Shown here in pieces: positions 17,719 to 25,564 of a stretch of DNA of 64,000 nt (its first letter is position 1; each line of letters starts with the position of its first letter). The stretch comes from Azoarcus sp. (GTDB lineage: Bacteria > Pseudomonadota > Gammaproteobacteria > Burkholderiales > Rhodocyclaceae), in contig JAUSOD010000081.1 in the NCBI GenBank assembly GCA_030656215.1, positions 24,244 through 88,243 of the forward strand. The letters are read 5' to 3'. Both the position numbers and the translations under genes were made by a program. The notes below the pieces were generated by a model, which did no database searches, was not told the DNA's origin, and saw only the letters and a list, made by a program, of their open reading frames with translations.

Positions 17719-18075
17719 CTACGTTTGTGCAAGCCGATCCACGACCGACTTCCGATGCCATACACCATTCATTCTCTGTCGCTGCACCAGAGCACGATAT
17801 TTTTCGTGGTCGGGAGCCGGCCGCATGCGATGCCGGGTCCGATTGCAATGAAGGCAGGCCGCGACGATGTTGGCCGCTGAGTGCCCACCGCCATCACGTC
17901 GCGCCAGAAGGTGTTCGGCGGTGCATTTCAGGCGATGCAGCAGAGCTGGGCTGATGCCGACCGCTCGTGAAAGTTCGTCGGGGGATGACTCCCACATCGG
18001 GAGTCCGCAGTAGAAACAATGCCCGGATTGGGCAAGGAAAGCTGAATGGCGTCGGCGAGCCAGTGTGGTGGTCAT
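17719..18075 (-). CDS. HNH endonuclease
   Basis: A 118-residue HNH nuclease. The zinc-binding cysteine pairs are C20/C23 (HCFYCG) and C74/C77 (CLHCN); the catalytic core CTAEHLLARRDGGG supplies H55, and N69 in SAANIVAAC is the middle residue. It lies convergent with the frameshifted NTPase and closes the accessory island. It could be a stand-alone defence nuclease or a remnant of a mobile element; no partner gene is next to it. Confidence 0.85.
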   Translation of the reverse strand: MTTTLARRRHSAFLAQSGHCFYCGLPMWESSPDELSRAVGISPALLHRLKCTAEHLLARRDGGGHSAANIVAACLHCNRTRHRMRPAPDHEKYRALVQRQRMNGVWHRKSVVDRLAQT

Positions 18076-18535
18076 GAGAGGTTCCTTTCAAAATCAAAAT
18101 GAACCCCGGTTGACCATTGCGGACATCACGGGTACCAGCCGACTTGTTCGGACTGGCCCTACATGCGTTCATTGCGAATGCGCACAACACTGATAATACG
18201 CAACCGTCCTCAAAATGCAACGCTTGCTTAACTCAAACTTGCCGCACGAAGCCCGCCAATTAGTTTTTTTTGCCGACAGTTCGTTGATCCATACCGGACG
18301 CAGAACTTCCGGATCGCCCAAGGCCGCTGCCGCCGATCAGCGGTCCGCGGCGGGCTGAAGCCCGCCCTACGAGAACATTGCTGCAACTGGAACGAGACTG
18401 GCGGCTTCGGCCGCAATGCTGACCGGTCAATCATTTGGAGTCGCGAGGCGGGCCGCGCGTCCGCCAAGGGCACGGCTCGGCCGGCCGATCCATGGCGCGA
18501 GGATAGCGCGGCGCGTGCTCTGCTAAGCTGGAACC
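18076..18535. other. Intergenic gap with one REP-like palindrome
   Basis: A divergent upstream region between the HNH nuclease and the pyrophosphatase-like gene. Apart from the palindrome at 18346-18371 I see no coding signature or strong regulatory motif. Confidence 0.5.
18346..18371. repeat. REP-like palindrome, inverted copy
   Basis: GGCGGGCTGAAGCCCGCC followed by CTACG, the reverse orientation of the element at 9145-9169 and the same family as the arrays at 40.3 kb and 48 kb. Confidence 0.7.
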
Positions 18536-19048
18536 ATGAACGACAAGCCCGACTTACAGAGTGCTGCCCCGCCGGTATCGCCTGATGCGCCCGTGCTGGA
18601 GGTGGTGATCGAGGTGCCGCGAGGCAGCTTCCTCAAGCGCGGCTCAAGCGGGTGCGTCGATTTCGTCTCGCCGCTACCTTGCCCATTTAACTACGGTTCG
18701 GTGCCCACACTGCTCGGCCTGGAGGGCGACCTGCTCGATGCGCTGGTGCTCGGTCCGCGCCTGCCCTACGGGGCGATGGTCAAGCTGCGGGCCTGGGGCG
18801 CGGTGACCATGATGGATCGCGGCATGGTCGACGACAAACTCGTTTGCTGCGCGCAGCGGCCCAGCTTTGCCGAATGTCAGGCAGTGATGCGCTTCTTCCG
18901 GTTCTATGCGATGTGCAAGTGGCTACTGAACCGGTGGCGCGGCCGCCGCGGGCGCAATGCCTGCGAGGGCTGGATCAGCGCCTCCCAGGCACTCGCCCGC
19001 GCACGACCGCGCGACGATTCATGGACGAGGCCGACGATCACGTTCTGA
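18536..19048 (+). CDS. Inorganic pyrophosphatase-like protein (divergent)
   Basis: A 170-residue protein related to family I soluble pyrophosphatases, which hydrolyse PPi with Mg2+. Visible family features are IEVPRGSFLKRG (E26, R29, K34), PFNYG, EGDLLDALVLG and DRGMVDDKLV. Of the catalytic aspartates, D65 and D68 (E. coli D67 and D70 positions) and D94/D99 are kept, but the first aspartate of the motif is Glu63. The C-terminal 40 residues are unlike the family. A housekeeping role is doubtful; it stands alone between the accessory island and the phenol operon. Confidence 0.7.
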   Translation: MNDKPDLQSAAPPVSPDAPVLEVVIEVPRGSFLKRGSSGCVDFVSPLPCPFNYGSVPTLLGLEGDLLDALVLGPRLPYGAMVKLRAWGAVTMMDRGMVDDKLVCCAQRPSFAECQAVMRFFRFYAMCKWLLNRWRGRRGRNACEGWISASQALARARPRDDSWTRPTITF

Positions 19049-19233
19049 GCCTCGGGGCGTGCGAACCTTAGCGACACTGCTGCACGGCGCTCCGCCGTGA
19101 ACGGCGCCCCTGGCCGACCTGCCGTCATCGCGGCAAACGGACCACGCCATCGCTCCAACACAACGGTGACTATGCCAGCACGACCGGCGCACCGACGCTC
19201 ATGACCCTGTCAGGCTTTTCTTGTCGGGTGGAT

Positions 19234-19271
19234 ATGCCGGGCAAAAACCTGTATAGCCTTCCACCCGGCAT
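19234..19271 (-). terminator. Possible hairpin after the phenol hydroxylase operon
   Basis: ATGCCGGG (19234-19241) and CCCGGCAT (19264-19271) form an 8-bp stem, just before the stop codon of dmpP on the minus strand. There is no proper T-run right after it, so termination here is uncertain. Confidence 0.35.
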
Positions 19272-19274
19272 TGA

Positions 19275-20336
19275 TCAAATCGCCTTGAACAGCGGACTCC
19301 TCACCTGCTGCGCATCTGCAGCCGAGATGAATTTCTCGGTGTAGATGTCGCGCTCGAATAGGCGGCCCTGCATCAGGGTGGCAATGCAAGCCTCGATCAT
19401 CAGCGGCGGGCCGCACAGATAGGCCTTGTTGCCGCGAAAATCGTTATCGAAGGCTGCCTTTGCCGCCTCGTGGACGAAGCCGCGGAAAGCCTGCCAGCCA
19501 CTGCGTTCGGGCTCGTGCGAGAGCGCCGGGACATAACGGAAGTTGGGGTGCGTCTCAGCCAGCGCGAGAAACGCGTCGTGATAGTAGAGTTCGTCGCGGT
19601 TGCGCTGGCCGTAGACCAGCGTGATCGGCTGTTCGAAGCCACCTTCCAGCAGATCGAGGATCATCGAGCGCGGGCTCGACAAACCGGAGCCGCCCGCCAT
19701 GAAGACCACCGGCACATTGGCGGATTTCTTGACGAAGAAGCGCCCGTAGGGACCGGCGATGCGGATGCGGTCGCCGGCGCGCAGCTTTTCATGCACATAG
19801 GTCGTGCCCTCGCCGCCCGGCACGATGCGAATGTTGAGTTCGATTTCGCCCGCCACCGAGGGCGCACTGGCGATCGAGAACGCACGACTGCCGATGCCGC
19901 CGGGCAAGGCCAGGTTGACATACTGGCCCGCCTGGAAGCGCATGCCCTCGGGCTTGTCGAGCTTGATCCAGACGCCCTTGATGGTGGGCGTGAGGCTCTC
20001 GATGCGGCTCACCGTGCCATCGAAATCCCGCACCGGCAGATTCTCGGCATCGGGGTCCTCGTCGATCTCGGCTTCGATCACGAGGTCGCTCTCGGCCCGG
20101 GCGCAGCAGGCCAGGCACTTGCCTTCGTCGCGCTCGAAATCCATCAGCGCAAAACTCGAGGCTTCGCCGTGCTCGACTTCGCCGTCGGTGACCTGCACCT
20201 TGCAGGTTGCACACAAACCGTGACAGCAGGCGTGGGGCAGATAGATGCCGGCACGCAATGCAGCGTCGAGAATGGTCTGCCCTTCCTCGATCTCGATGGT
20301 CTGGCCCAAGGGCTCGATGGTCAGCTCGTAGCTCAT
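19275..20336 (-). CDS. dmpP: Phenol hydroxylase reductase component (FAD, 2Fe-2S)
   Basis: Passes electrons from NADH through FAD and a plant-type [2Fe-2S] centre to the diiron hydroxylase. In 353 residues: ferredoxin domain 1-90 with C37, C42, C45 and C77; FAD domain about 100-200 with RAFSIAS; NAD domain about 210-340 with FMAGGSGLSSPRSM and a terminal YLCGPPLMIEA. Last gene of the operon, a few bases after dmpO. The domain order is the usual one for DmpP. Confidence 0.96.
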   Translation of the reverse strand: MSYELTIEPLGQTIEIEEGQTILDAALRAGIYLPHACCHGLCATCKVQVTDGEVEHGEASSFALMDFERDEGKCLACCARAESDLVIEAEIDEDPDAENLPVRDFDGTVSRIESLTPTIKGVWIKLDKPEGMRFQAGQYVNLALPGGIGSRAFSIASAPSVAGEIELNIRIVPGGEGTTYVHEKLRAGDRIRIAGPYGRFFVKKSANVPVVFMAGGSGLSSPRSMILDLLEGGFEQPITLVYGQRNRDELYYHDAFLALAETHPNFRYVPALSHEPERSGWQAFRGFVHEAAKAAFDNDFRGNKAYLCGPPLMIEACIATLMQGRLFERDIYTEKFISAADAQQVRSPLFKAI

Positions 20337-20346
20337 GGCCCTGCCC

Positions 20347-20703
20347 TTACGCCGCGTTCAGGAGCGCGTTCAGACCCGGCGTGCGAAAGCGGATCTGGTC
20401 TTTGTGGCCGATGCCGTTGGCGGCCAGGCTGCGCGAGAAATCGGGGGTAAAGGGCGCGTTGTCCTTCAACCATTCCACAGCGCTCCAGTCCACCGCAGCG
20501 GCATCCGGGTCGGGCTGCACCAATGCCGTCAGCGGTCCGCTTACCAGCTCGGCGAAGGGCGTCTCGGGCGGCAGGCACAGCAGAAACGGCGAGGCGAACA
20601 GCAGGTGATGGTCCCAGCTCACATACACCAGTTGCTTGCCGTTGAAGTTCTCGACGCGATCGCGCGATACGCCGACGTAGTCTTTCATTGATTTGACTGT
20701 CAT
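20347..20703 (-). CDS. dmpO: Phenol hydroxylase component DmpO
   Basis: The small gamma subunit of the hydroxylase (alpha2-beta2-gamma2). The 118-residue protein starts MTVKSMKDYVGVSRDRVENFNG and carries the family core LVYVSWDHHLLFASPFLLCLP. The ATG at 20701-20703 is preceded by AAAGGAT; a 16-codon in-frame extension is not needed. It sits between dmpN and dmpP in the standard order. Confidence 0.94.
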   Translation of the reverse strand: MTVKSMKDYVGVSRDRVENFNGKQLVYVSWDHHLLFASPFLLCLPPETPFAELVSGPLTALVQPDPDAAAVDWSAVEWLKDNAPFTPDFSRSLAANGIGHKDQIRFRTPGLNALLNAA

Positions 20704-20771
20704 CTCAAAGATCCTTTTCTCGCGGCAGGGGCGTCCCGTCGCCGGGGCCACCCGCTGCCGCCGGTTTCACA

Positions 20772-22289
20772 TCAGAGGTTGGAGGTCGCGAGGCCGCGCC
20801 ATTCGTTGAAGTGCTTCTGATCGGTCGATCCGTCGTAATCGCCGTTGTCATCACCATCACGCAGGCTGACCCAGTTCATCCACGCACCGACATCGCCACC
20901 GAGCTCGCTGAACAGGGCCGGCATCGGCAGCCAGGACTGGATGTACTTCTCCGGCTCGTTGTCGAAGATGTCCTTGCAGCCGTCCGAGCAGAACTGGTAC
21001 TTCTCGCCCTTGTAGACCGTCTCGCGGTGGCAGGTCAGGGTGGGGTCGTCCGGTTCGGTGAACACGCTCGGCAACTGGCAGCACTGACACAGCCTGGCCA
21101 GGCCATAGTTCTTGAACGGCGTGCCGGCCGCCTTGAGCTTCTTGATGTGTGCCCAGCGCGGGCGGTAATACTTGTCGAAGGTGTCGGGGTACTTTGCCGA
21201 CAACCAGTCCATGTCCTCGTCGGACGGAATCCAGCTGTGGAAGGACGTGCCGAAGCTCCATTGGTACAGCCCCAGCATGAACTGGTGCGACATGTGGTCG
21301 ATGGCTTTCTCCGCGTCGTCCCACCCCTTGGGCGGACGGATGCCGTAGCGCGCCAGATCCTTGAACAAGGCGCCGCCGTTTTCGACACCGTAGATCTCCC
21401 ACGCCTCGCGCCACGACATGACACGCTTGGGCAGCATGTAATCCATCATCGTGCTGACCAGGCCAAGCACGCGGAAGCCGCGCCAGAACCACTTGTCGAT
21501 CCAGGCCTGCACGATGGGCAGGTTGTCCGGGTCCTGCTCGAGCATGAACTTGATGCACTCCAGCCCGAGCGTCATGTGGCGCGCCTCGTCCGACTGGGCA
21601 GAGAAACCGAAGGTGACGGTGGCCATGTCGCCGTTGTAGGCCGCGCCCGACATGAAGGGCACGAACAGCAGGTTGGTGAGCACGTACTCGAACGAGAAGC
21701 CGATCGCGATCATGAATTCGAAGGGGCCGGCCGACATCGCATCGTCGAAGAAGGAGCGCGCCACCGAGGTGTACCAGATGCGGTCGCGCGCATCGGCGAA
21801 GGCATGAAAGCCGTCGTAGTAGCGGTTGTAGTTCGACATCGCATGGATCTGGGTCTGCGCGTGGCGCAGTTCGTCGATCGCCTGCATCTGGCAGGCGACC
21901 TGGGTGCCGACGCCCGGAAACTCGCGCCCGGCGCGGGCAAAGCCCTTGTGGGCGGCATACTCGCCGGGGCTGATGGCCTGCAGGAAGATCTTCAGCGCCG
22001 ACAGATAGCGCGCATCGGTGATGTTCAGATGGCCGTTGTTCTGCGCATGGGCGTCGATGATGGCGTAGAACTTGCGCTCCTTCTCGGCCTGGTATTTCCA
22101 GTAGGCATCCATGGTCAGGCGGAAGGGGTCTTCCCACTTGTCCCAGTCGTGCACCTTGATACCCTCGTAATTCACGTAGGGAAAAATCGCGTCCTTGTCC
22201 TGGTAGCTCGACTCCCAGCCGAGGTCGCGGGTCAGCGCGCGATAGCGCTCCTTCATACCGAGTTTCTTCTTGGTGGCTTTCATGTCCAT
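20772..22289 (-). CDS. dmpN: Phenol hydroxylase large (alpha) subunit, diiron oxygenase
   Basis: Catalytic subunit that hydroxylates phenol to catechol. The 505-residue protein shows both ExxH diiron motifs, E140-x-x-H143 (DELRHAQ) and E235-x-x-H238 (DEARHM), with further ligands E110 (SPGEY) and E201 (FEYVL). A Cys-rich YHS-like module lies near the C-terminus (CQCC, CHRETVYKG, FCSDGC), as is usual in DmpN proteins. GGAG lies 6 nt before the ATG. Placed in the canonical K-L-M-N-O-P order. Confidence 0.97.
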   Translation of the reverse strand: MDMKATKKKLGMKERYRALTRDLGWESSYQDKDAIFPYVNYEGIKVHDWDKWEDPFRLTMDAYWKYQAEKERKFYAIIDAHAQNNGHLNITDARYLSALKIFLQAISPGEYAAHKGFARAGREFPGVGTQVACQMQAIDELRHAQTQIHAMSNYNRYYDGFHAFADARDRIWYTSVARSFFDDAMSAGPFEFMIAIGFSFEYVLTNLLFVPFMSGAAYNGDMATVTFGFSAQSDEARHMTLGLECIKFMLEQDPDNLPIVQAWIDKWFWRGFRVLGLVSTMMDYMLPKRVMSWREAWEIYGVENGGALFKDLARYGIRPPKGWDDAEKAIDHMSHQFMLGLYQWSFGTSFHSWIPSDEDMDWLSAKYPDTFDKYYRPRWAHIKKLKAAGTPFKNYGLARLCQCCQLPSVFTEPDDPTLTCHRETVYKGEKYQFCSDGCKDIFDNEPEKYIQSWLPMPALFSELGGDVGAWMNWVSLRDGDDNGDYDGSTDQKHFNEWRGLATSNL

Positions 22290-22303
22290 GGCGGGCTCCG
22301 TGC

Positions 22304-22573
22304 TCAGCTATTCCAGGTCAGGGTCAGCGTGTCTTCGTCTTCATCCACGTTGCCCGAGAGGGTGATCAGGTTGATTTGCAGCTCTTGCAGGTCGTAGGGG
22401 CGGCCGACTTGCTCTTCGATGGTTTCGCGCCGGATTACGAGATGGTCCGGCGCGTCGATCTTGACCATCGCCGGCTGGCGATTGATGACCGCAGCCGGGT
22501 TGTCGAGCGCGATCGCGTCGATGATCGGACGGGTATCTTCGTTGGCTTGCAGGGCAATGAATACGGTTGACAT
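22304..22573 (-). CDS. dmpM: Phenol hydroxylase coupling/effector protein
   Basis: Cofactor-free regulatory protein that binds the hydroxylase and couples electron transfer to oxygenation. The 89-residue product (MSTVFIALQANEDTRPIIDAI, with PAMVKIDAP and ENVDEDEDTL-like acidic tail) is of the usual size for DmpM/TouD/MmoB-like proteins. Located between dmpL and dmpN. Confidence 0.95.
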   Translation of the reverse strand: MSTVFIALQANEDTRPIIDAIALDNPAAVINRQPAMVKIDAPDHLVIRRETIEEQVGRPYDLQELQINLITLSGNVDEDEDTLTLTWNS

Positions 22574-22582
22574 GGGGGCCTC

Positions 22583-23575
22583 TCAGAGATCGATGCCGGT
22601 TTTGCGGATGCGCGCCTTGAAGGCCTCGACCTGTTCGGCCACGGCCTCGTCGGCCTGTACGCCGAGTGCAATCTCGATGACCGGCACCAGGGCTGCCGCG
22701 GCACGACAGCTCCAGTCGGCGATCCATTGCTTGAGTTGGGCGCGGTTGTGGTCGGATTCGGCTGCAGCCACCTTGAGCACCGCATCGACCCATTTGCGGG
22801 TCTCGTCGAACCAGTCGGTCATGAACTGGGTGAGCATGGCCACGGCGCTGCCACCCTTGACCGCGAAGTCATCATCCACCACCCGGCCATAGACCAGCGG
22901 ATACAGCAGACCGTCCAGCGCCACGTTCTGCGCCACAAACAGTTCGAACGGATCGCGCACCACCAGGCAGTCCTCGACATAGCGGCGCAGCGGTTGCCAG
23001 GCTGCATCGTCGAGCCAGGCACGCTTGCCCTCCTCCAGCGCCTCGGTGTCGCCCAGCAGCAAGCCAAGGCGCGACAGATACTGGGCGATGCCCAGGTTGT
23101 CCATCGCGTGGTACATGCAGGGTTGGGTGAACACCGTGGCGTAGCCGTAGCCACAGATGAAGGTGTTGTTCTGGTTGGCGCCCCAGGCGGCATGCCGCAG
23201 CGGCATCAGCACCTTGAGCGCGGTGGCAGCCAGGTCGGGCACCATCATTGCGGCCAGCCCGCGCGACTCGACGAAGGCAAAGTTGGCTTCGGTGGTGTCC
23301 TGCTGGCGGGCGCGCGTCAGGGTGTAGGTGCTGTAGTAGAACTGGCGCGGGTCCTTCAGTGCGTACCAGTCCTTCATGACGATCCTGGTGATGCTCTCGT
23401 CGTAGAGCGCCTGATCCGGATCCCAGGTGGGACGGTAGTGAAGGTTCTCTGCCGCCTGGATGTCGTAGCTACCCTCCTGGTAGCGCGAGGCCGGCTTGTC
23501 GCCGAAACGGCGGACGAGGTGGTCGAAGGCATTGCGCTGTGGCTCGATGGCAACCGTGCGAAGGTCGATCTGCAT
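22583..23575 (-). CDS. dmpL: Phenol hydroxylase beta subunit
   Basis: The structural beta subunit of the diiron hydroxylase, 330 residues, ferritin-like but without ExxH metal ligands. Characteristic stretches are YRPTWDPDQALYDESIT, DPRQFYYSTYTLTRARQQ and NQNNTFICGYGYATVFTQP. AGGAGAG lies 10 nt before the ATG. Its position after dmpK and before dmpM is standard. Confidence 0.95.
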   Translation of the reverse strand: MQIDLRTVAIEPQRNAFDHLVRRFGDKPASRYQEGSYDIQAAENLHYRPTWDPDQALYDESITRIVMKDWYALKDPRQFYYSTYTLTRARQQDTTEANFAFVESRGLAAMMVPDLAATALKVLMPLRHAAWGANQNNTFICGYGYATVFTQPCMYHAMDNLGIAQYLSRLGLLLGDTEALEEGKRAWLDDAAWQPLRRYVEDCLVVRDPFELFVAQNVALDGLLYPLVYGRVVDDDFAVKGGSAVAMLTQFMTDWFDETRKWVDAVLKVAAAESDHNRAQLKQWIADWSCRAAAALVPVIEIALGVQADEAVAEQVEAFKARIRKTGIDL

Positions 23576-23590
23576 GGGGTGTCTCTCCTG

Positions 23591-23857
23591 CTACTGTGAT
23601 TGTCTGAAACGGGTGTGGGTGGCGTCGGCAAGGCGCCAGTCCCAGTCGCCCTGGGGGACATCGGGATCGCGGGGCGGCAACATCTCGACCCGATTGGCGG
23701 CGCAGAACTCGGTGAGGGCCTCACGGGTGAGGATCATCTCGACAAAGATCTCCGGCTCGCCGATGGCAAACTCGAATTCGATGAACCCATTGCCACGCTC
23801 GCCGCAGATGCGGACGAAGCGCCGGGTGGTGTCCATCCGGACGGATTCGACGCTCAT
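23591..23857 (-). CDS. dmpK: Phenol hydroxylase assembly protein DmpK
   Basis: A small protein (88 residues from ATG 23855-23857) with the core RFVRICGERGNGFIEFEFAIG and LTEFCAANRVEML, as in DmpK/PoxA proteins that help assemble the active hydroxylase. An in-frame TTG six codons earlier would overlap the preceding catechol dioxygenase gene; the ATG lies 7 bp after that gene's stop and is preferred. Sequence divergence from Pseudomonas DmpK is high, but size and position fit. Confidence 0.88.
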   Translation of the reverse strand: MSVESVRMDTTRRFVRICGERGNGFIEFEFAIGEPEIFVEMILTREALTEFCAANRVEMLPPRDPDVPQGDWDWRLADATHTRFRQSQ

Positions 23858-23864
23858 CGGACGC

Positions 23865-24794
23865 TCAGCTGACAACGGTCAGGAAGGTCTCGTGCAGCTT
23901 GCGCTGCGGGTAGTCGAGGCCCTGGCCAAAGTTGTCGAAGGTCCAGGTCAGCGGGCCATAGTCGGGATAAGGCTGGTAGCCGCCCATGAAGGTCTCGAAG
24001 CGGTTGCCCGACGGATCCCAGGCGTAGATCGTGCAGCCGCGGGTGACGCCGTGGCGGGTGGGGCCGATGTCCACCGGCACCAGGTTCATCGACATGATGT
24101 CGCCCGCACGCAGCACCTGCTCCCAGCTCTCCATCAGGAAGGAGCAGTGATGCAGCTTCCCTGGCTCCGGATACTCGGCAAAGGCAATGTCATGGACCTT
24201 GTGCGAGCAGGACAGCCAGATCGCCACATTGCCGTCACCGTCGGGGGTCAGCACCCGTTCGACGAGGTAGAAGCCGAGTACCTCGGTAAAAATCTTCTGC
24301 ACCTCGGCGACGTTCGGGCCGTAGAGCAGTGCATGGTCAAGCCGCACCGGTGCAATGCCGTGCTCACGCTGCGGCCCCCACGGCGCCGGATTCACTTCCG
24401 TAAGACCGTTGCCGATGCAGGTCTTGTCGGCATACAACTCCATTACATGGCCAGAGGGCAGGGTGAAGCGCACGCGCTCGCCGGTTTCCAGCATCTCGCC
24501 CGCGGGGATGAGTTCGGTGGCAAGGCCATAGGCCTGCAGATCGGCATCGAGCTTGTCGAGGGTCGCCTTGTCGAGCACCTTGAAGCCGAAGAAATCCAGC
24601 CCGGCACGGTCAGCCTGCCGGATCACATAGCTGTTGTGATCACGTTCATCCCAGCACTTGAAATAGACCCGCCCCTCGGCATCGCGCCCGGTTTCGACCA
24701 GACCGAGCACGTCACGATAGAAGCGCACGCTCTCTTCCAGATCGAGCACGCGAACCTGGGCATGGCCAGGACGAAGAACACCAGTTAGCGCCAT
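23865..24794 (-). CDS. Catechol 2,3-dioxygenase (extradiol, type I), copy 2
   Basis: A 309-residue extradiol dioxygenase of the XylE type. Fe(II) ligands H154 (RLDH), H216 (KLHH) and E267 (NRFETF), and the second-shell H201, H248 and Y257 are in place. It lies between the ferredoxin and dmpK, so it is made with phenol hydroxylase and would take its catechol directly. It differs from copy 1 (2599-3534) throughout, for example YFKCWDERDHNSYV against YFKAWDEHDHHCLV, so the two belong to different subgroups rather than being a recent duplication. Confidence 0.95.
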   Translation of the reverse strand: MALTGVLRPGHAQVRVLDLEESVRFYRDVLGLVETGRDAEGRVYFKCWDERDHNSYVIRQADRAGLDFFGFKVLDKATLDKLDADLQAYGLATELIPAGEMLETGERVRFTLPSGHVMELYADKTCIGNGLTEVNPAPWGPQREHGIAPVRLDHALLYGPNVAEVQKIFTEVLGFYLVERVLTPDGDGNVAIWLSCSHKVHDIAFAEYPEPGKLHHCSFLMESWEQVLRAGDIMSMNLVPVDIGPTRHGVTRGCTIYAWDPSGNRFETFMGGYQPYPDYGPLTWTFDNFGQGLDYPQRKLHETFLTVVS

Positions 24795-24834
24795 ATCTCA
24801 TCTCCTCTTTCTTATGGATGTATCGAACGGAAAA

Positions 24835-25152
24835 TCAGCGAACGGAAGCGGGATTGCAGACCTTTCTCTGCAGTTTTCCGATCACCTTCAGGGAAAGGTC
24901 GCTGGCGGGGTACACCCGGCAGGCCAGCAGCCTGTGGTGCGCAACATCGTCGTCACTGACGTGATCCCGACTCATTGCGCGAGTTTGAAATTCGCCGGCA
25001 AGCACTTCGATCTTGCACACGCCACAACCACCACCGTGGCACCCCGTGGGAATCCCGCGCAGCCCGAGGCGATTCAGGCCTTCGAGCAGCGACTCCCGCG
25101 GCGCGCAGGCATAGCTGACGCCCGTATCCTCGATCCTGACCGTGTGTGTCAT
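24835..25152 (-). CDS. Plant-type [2Fe-2S] ferredoxin, XylT/DmpQ-like
   Basis: A 105-residue ferredoxin with cluster cysteines C38, C43, C46 and C78. XylT-type ferredoxins re-reduce the Fe(III) of inactivated catechol 2,3-dioxygenase, and the gene is directly upstream of such a dioxygenase, 40 bp away. First gene of the phenol operon and the nearest to the sigma-54 promoter at 25234-25249. AGGAGG lies just before the ATG. Confidence 0.93.
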   Translation of the reverse strand: MTHTVRIEDTGVSYACAPRESLLEGLNRLGLRGIPTGCHGGGCGVCKIEVLAGEFQTRAMSRDHVSDDDVAHHRLLACRVYPASDLSLKVIGKLQRKVCNPASVR

Positions 25153-25233
25153 GGCTCCTCCTTTTGTGTCTCGACGCTTTGGTCAATCGGCGGCTTGAAT
25201 CAACCCTGTTAATGCCGCGCTAAGCTTTACTAA

Positions 25234-25249
25234 TGCAGGCCCCGTGCCA
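25234..25249 (-). promoter_or_regulatory. Sigma-54 (-24/-12) promoter of the phenol hydroxylase operon
   Basis: The minus strand reads TGGCAC-GGGGC-CTGCA against the consensus TGGCAC-N5-TTGCA, with the required 10 bp between the GG and GC doublets. It is about 80 bp upstream of the ferredoxin start and next to a gene for a sigma-54-dependent activator. Confidence 0.85.
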
Positions 25250-25314
25250 CTTATCCAAGCGCATGATTTATATGGATAAATATGAAGGCACAAAGATTCG
25301 CCCATCTGCAGGCA

Positions 25315-25358
25315 TGACGCTTTGGTCCAAGACGCCGTTTCGCCTGACAAAAGCGTCA
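25315..25358. promoter_or_regulatory. Candidate upstream activator sites for the V4R regulator
   Basis: An inverted repeat TGACGCTTT (25315-25323) and AAAGCGTCA (25350-25358), centres 35 bp apart, lies about 70-120 bp upstream of the -24 element. DmpR/XylR-type activators bind paired upstream sites in such a position. The sequence does not match the published DmpR/XylR consensus closely, so this is tentative. Confidence 0.4.
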
Positions 25359-25393
25359 AGCTGCAACGCAGCAATCAGAAGTACGCAAGGAAA

Positions 25394-25429
25394 CGCCCGC
25401 GTGGCCATCGAACAATGGCAACGCGGGCG
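25394..25429 (-). terminator. Hairpin terminator after the regulator gene
   Basis: CGCCCGCGT (25394-25402) pairs with ACGCGGGCG (25421-25429); inner bases GCCA/TGGC extend the stem with one mismatch. On the minus strand it is followed by TTTCCTT. It lies 135 bp past the stop of the regulator gene and separates it from the phenol promoter. Confidence 0.6.
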
Positions 25430-25564
25430 CGGGGATTGGATCTCGTGAATGGCTGGCCGAACGCCTTGTCGGTCGGGCGTCAGCCCGTTATCGCGACCTC
25501 AGCCCGGGCCTGTCGGCCCGAAGCACCGGCGACGGGGAATCCGTCCACCGTGGGGCGGAATGAA

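Noticed and set aside
19049..19274. A possible small gene between the pyrophosphatase-like gene and dmpP.
   Set aside because: Only short frames without ribosome sites or family features; the stretch has hairpins only.
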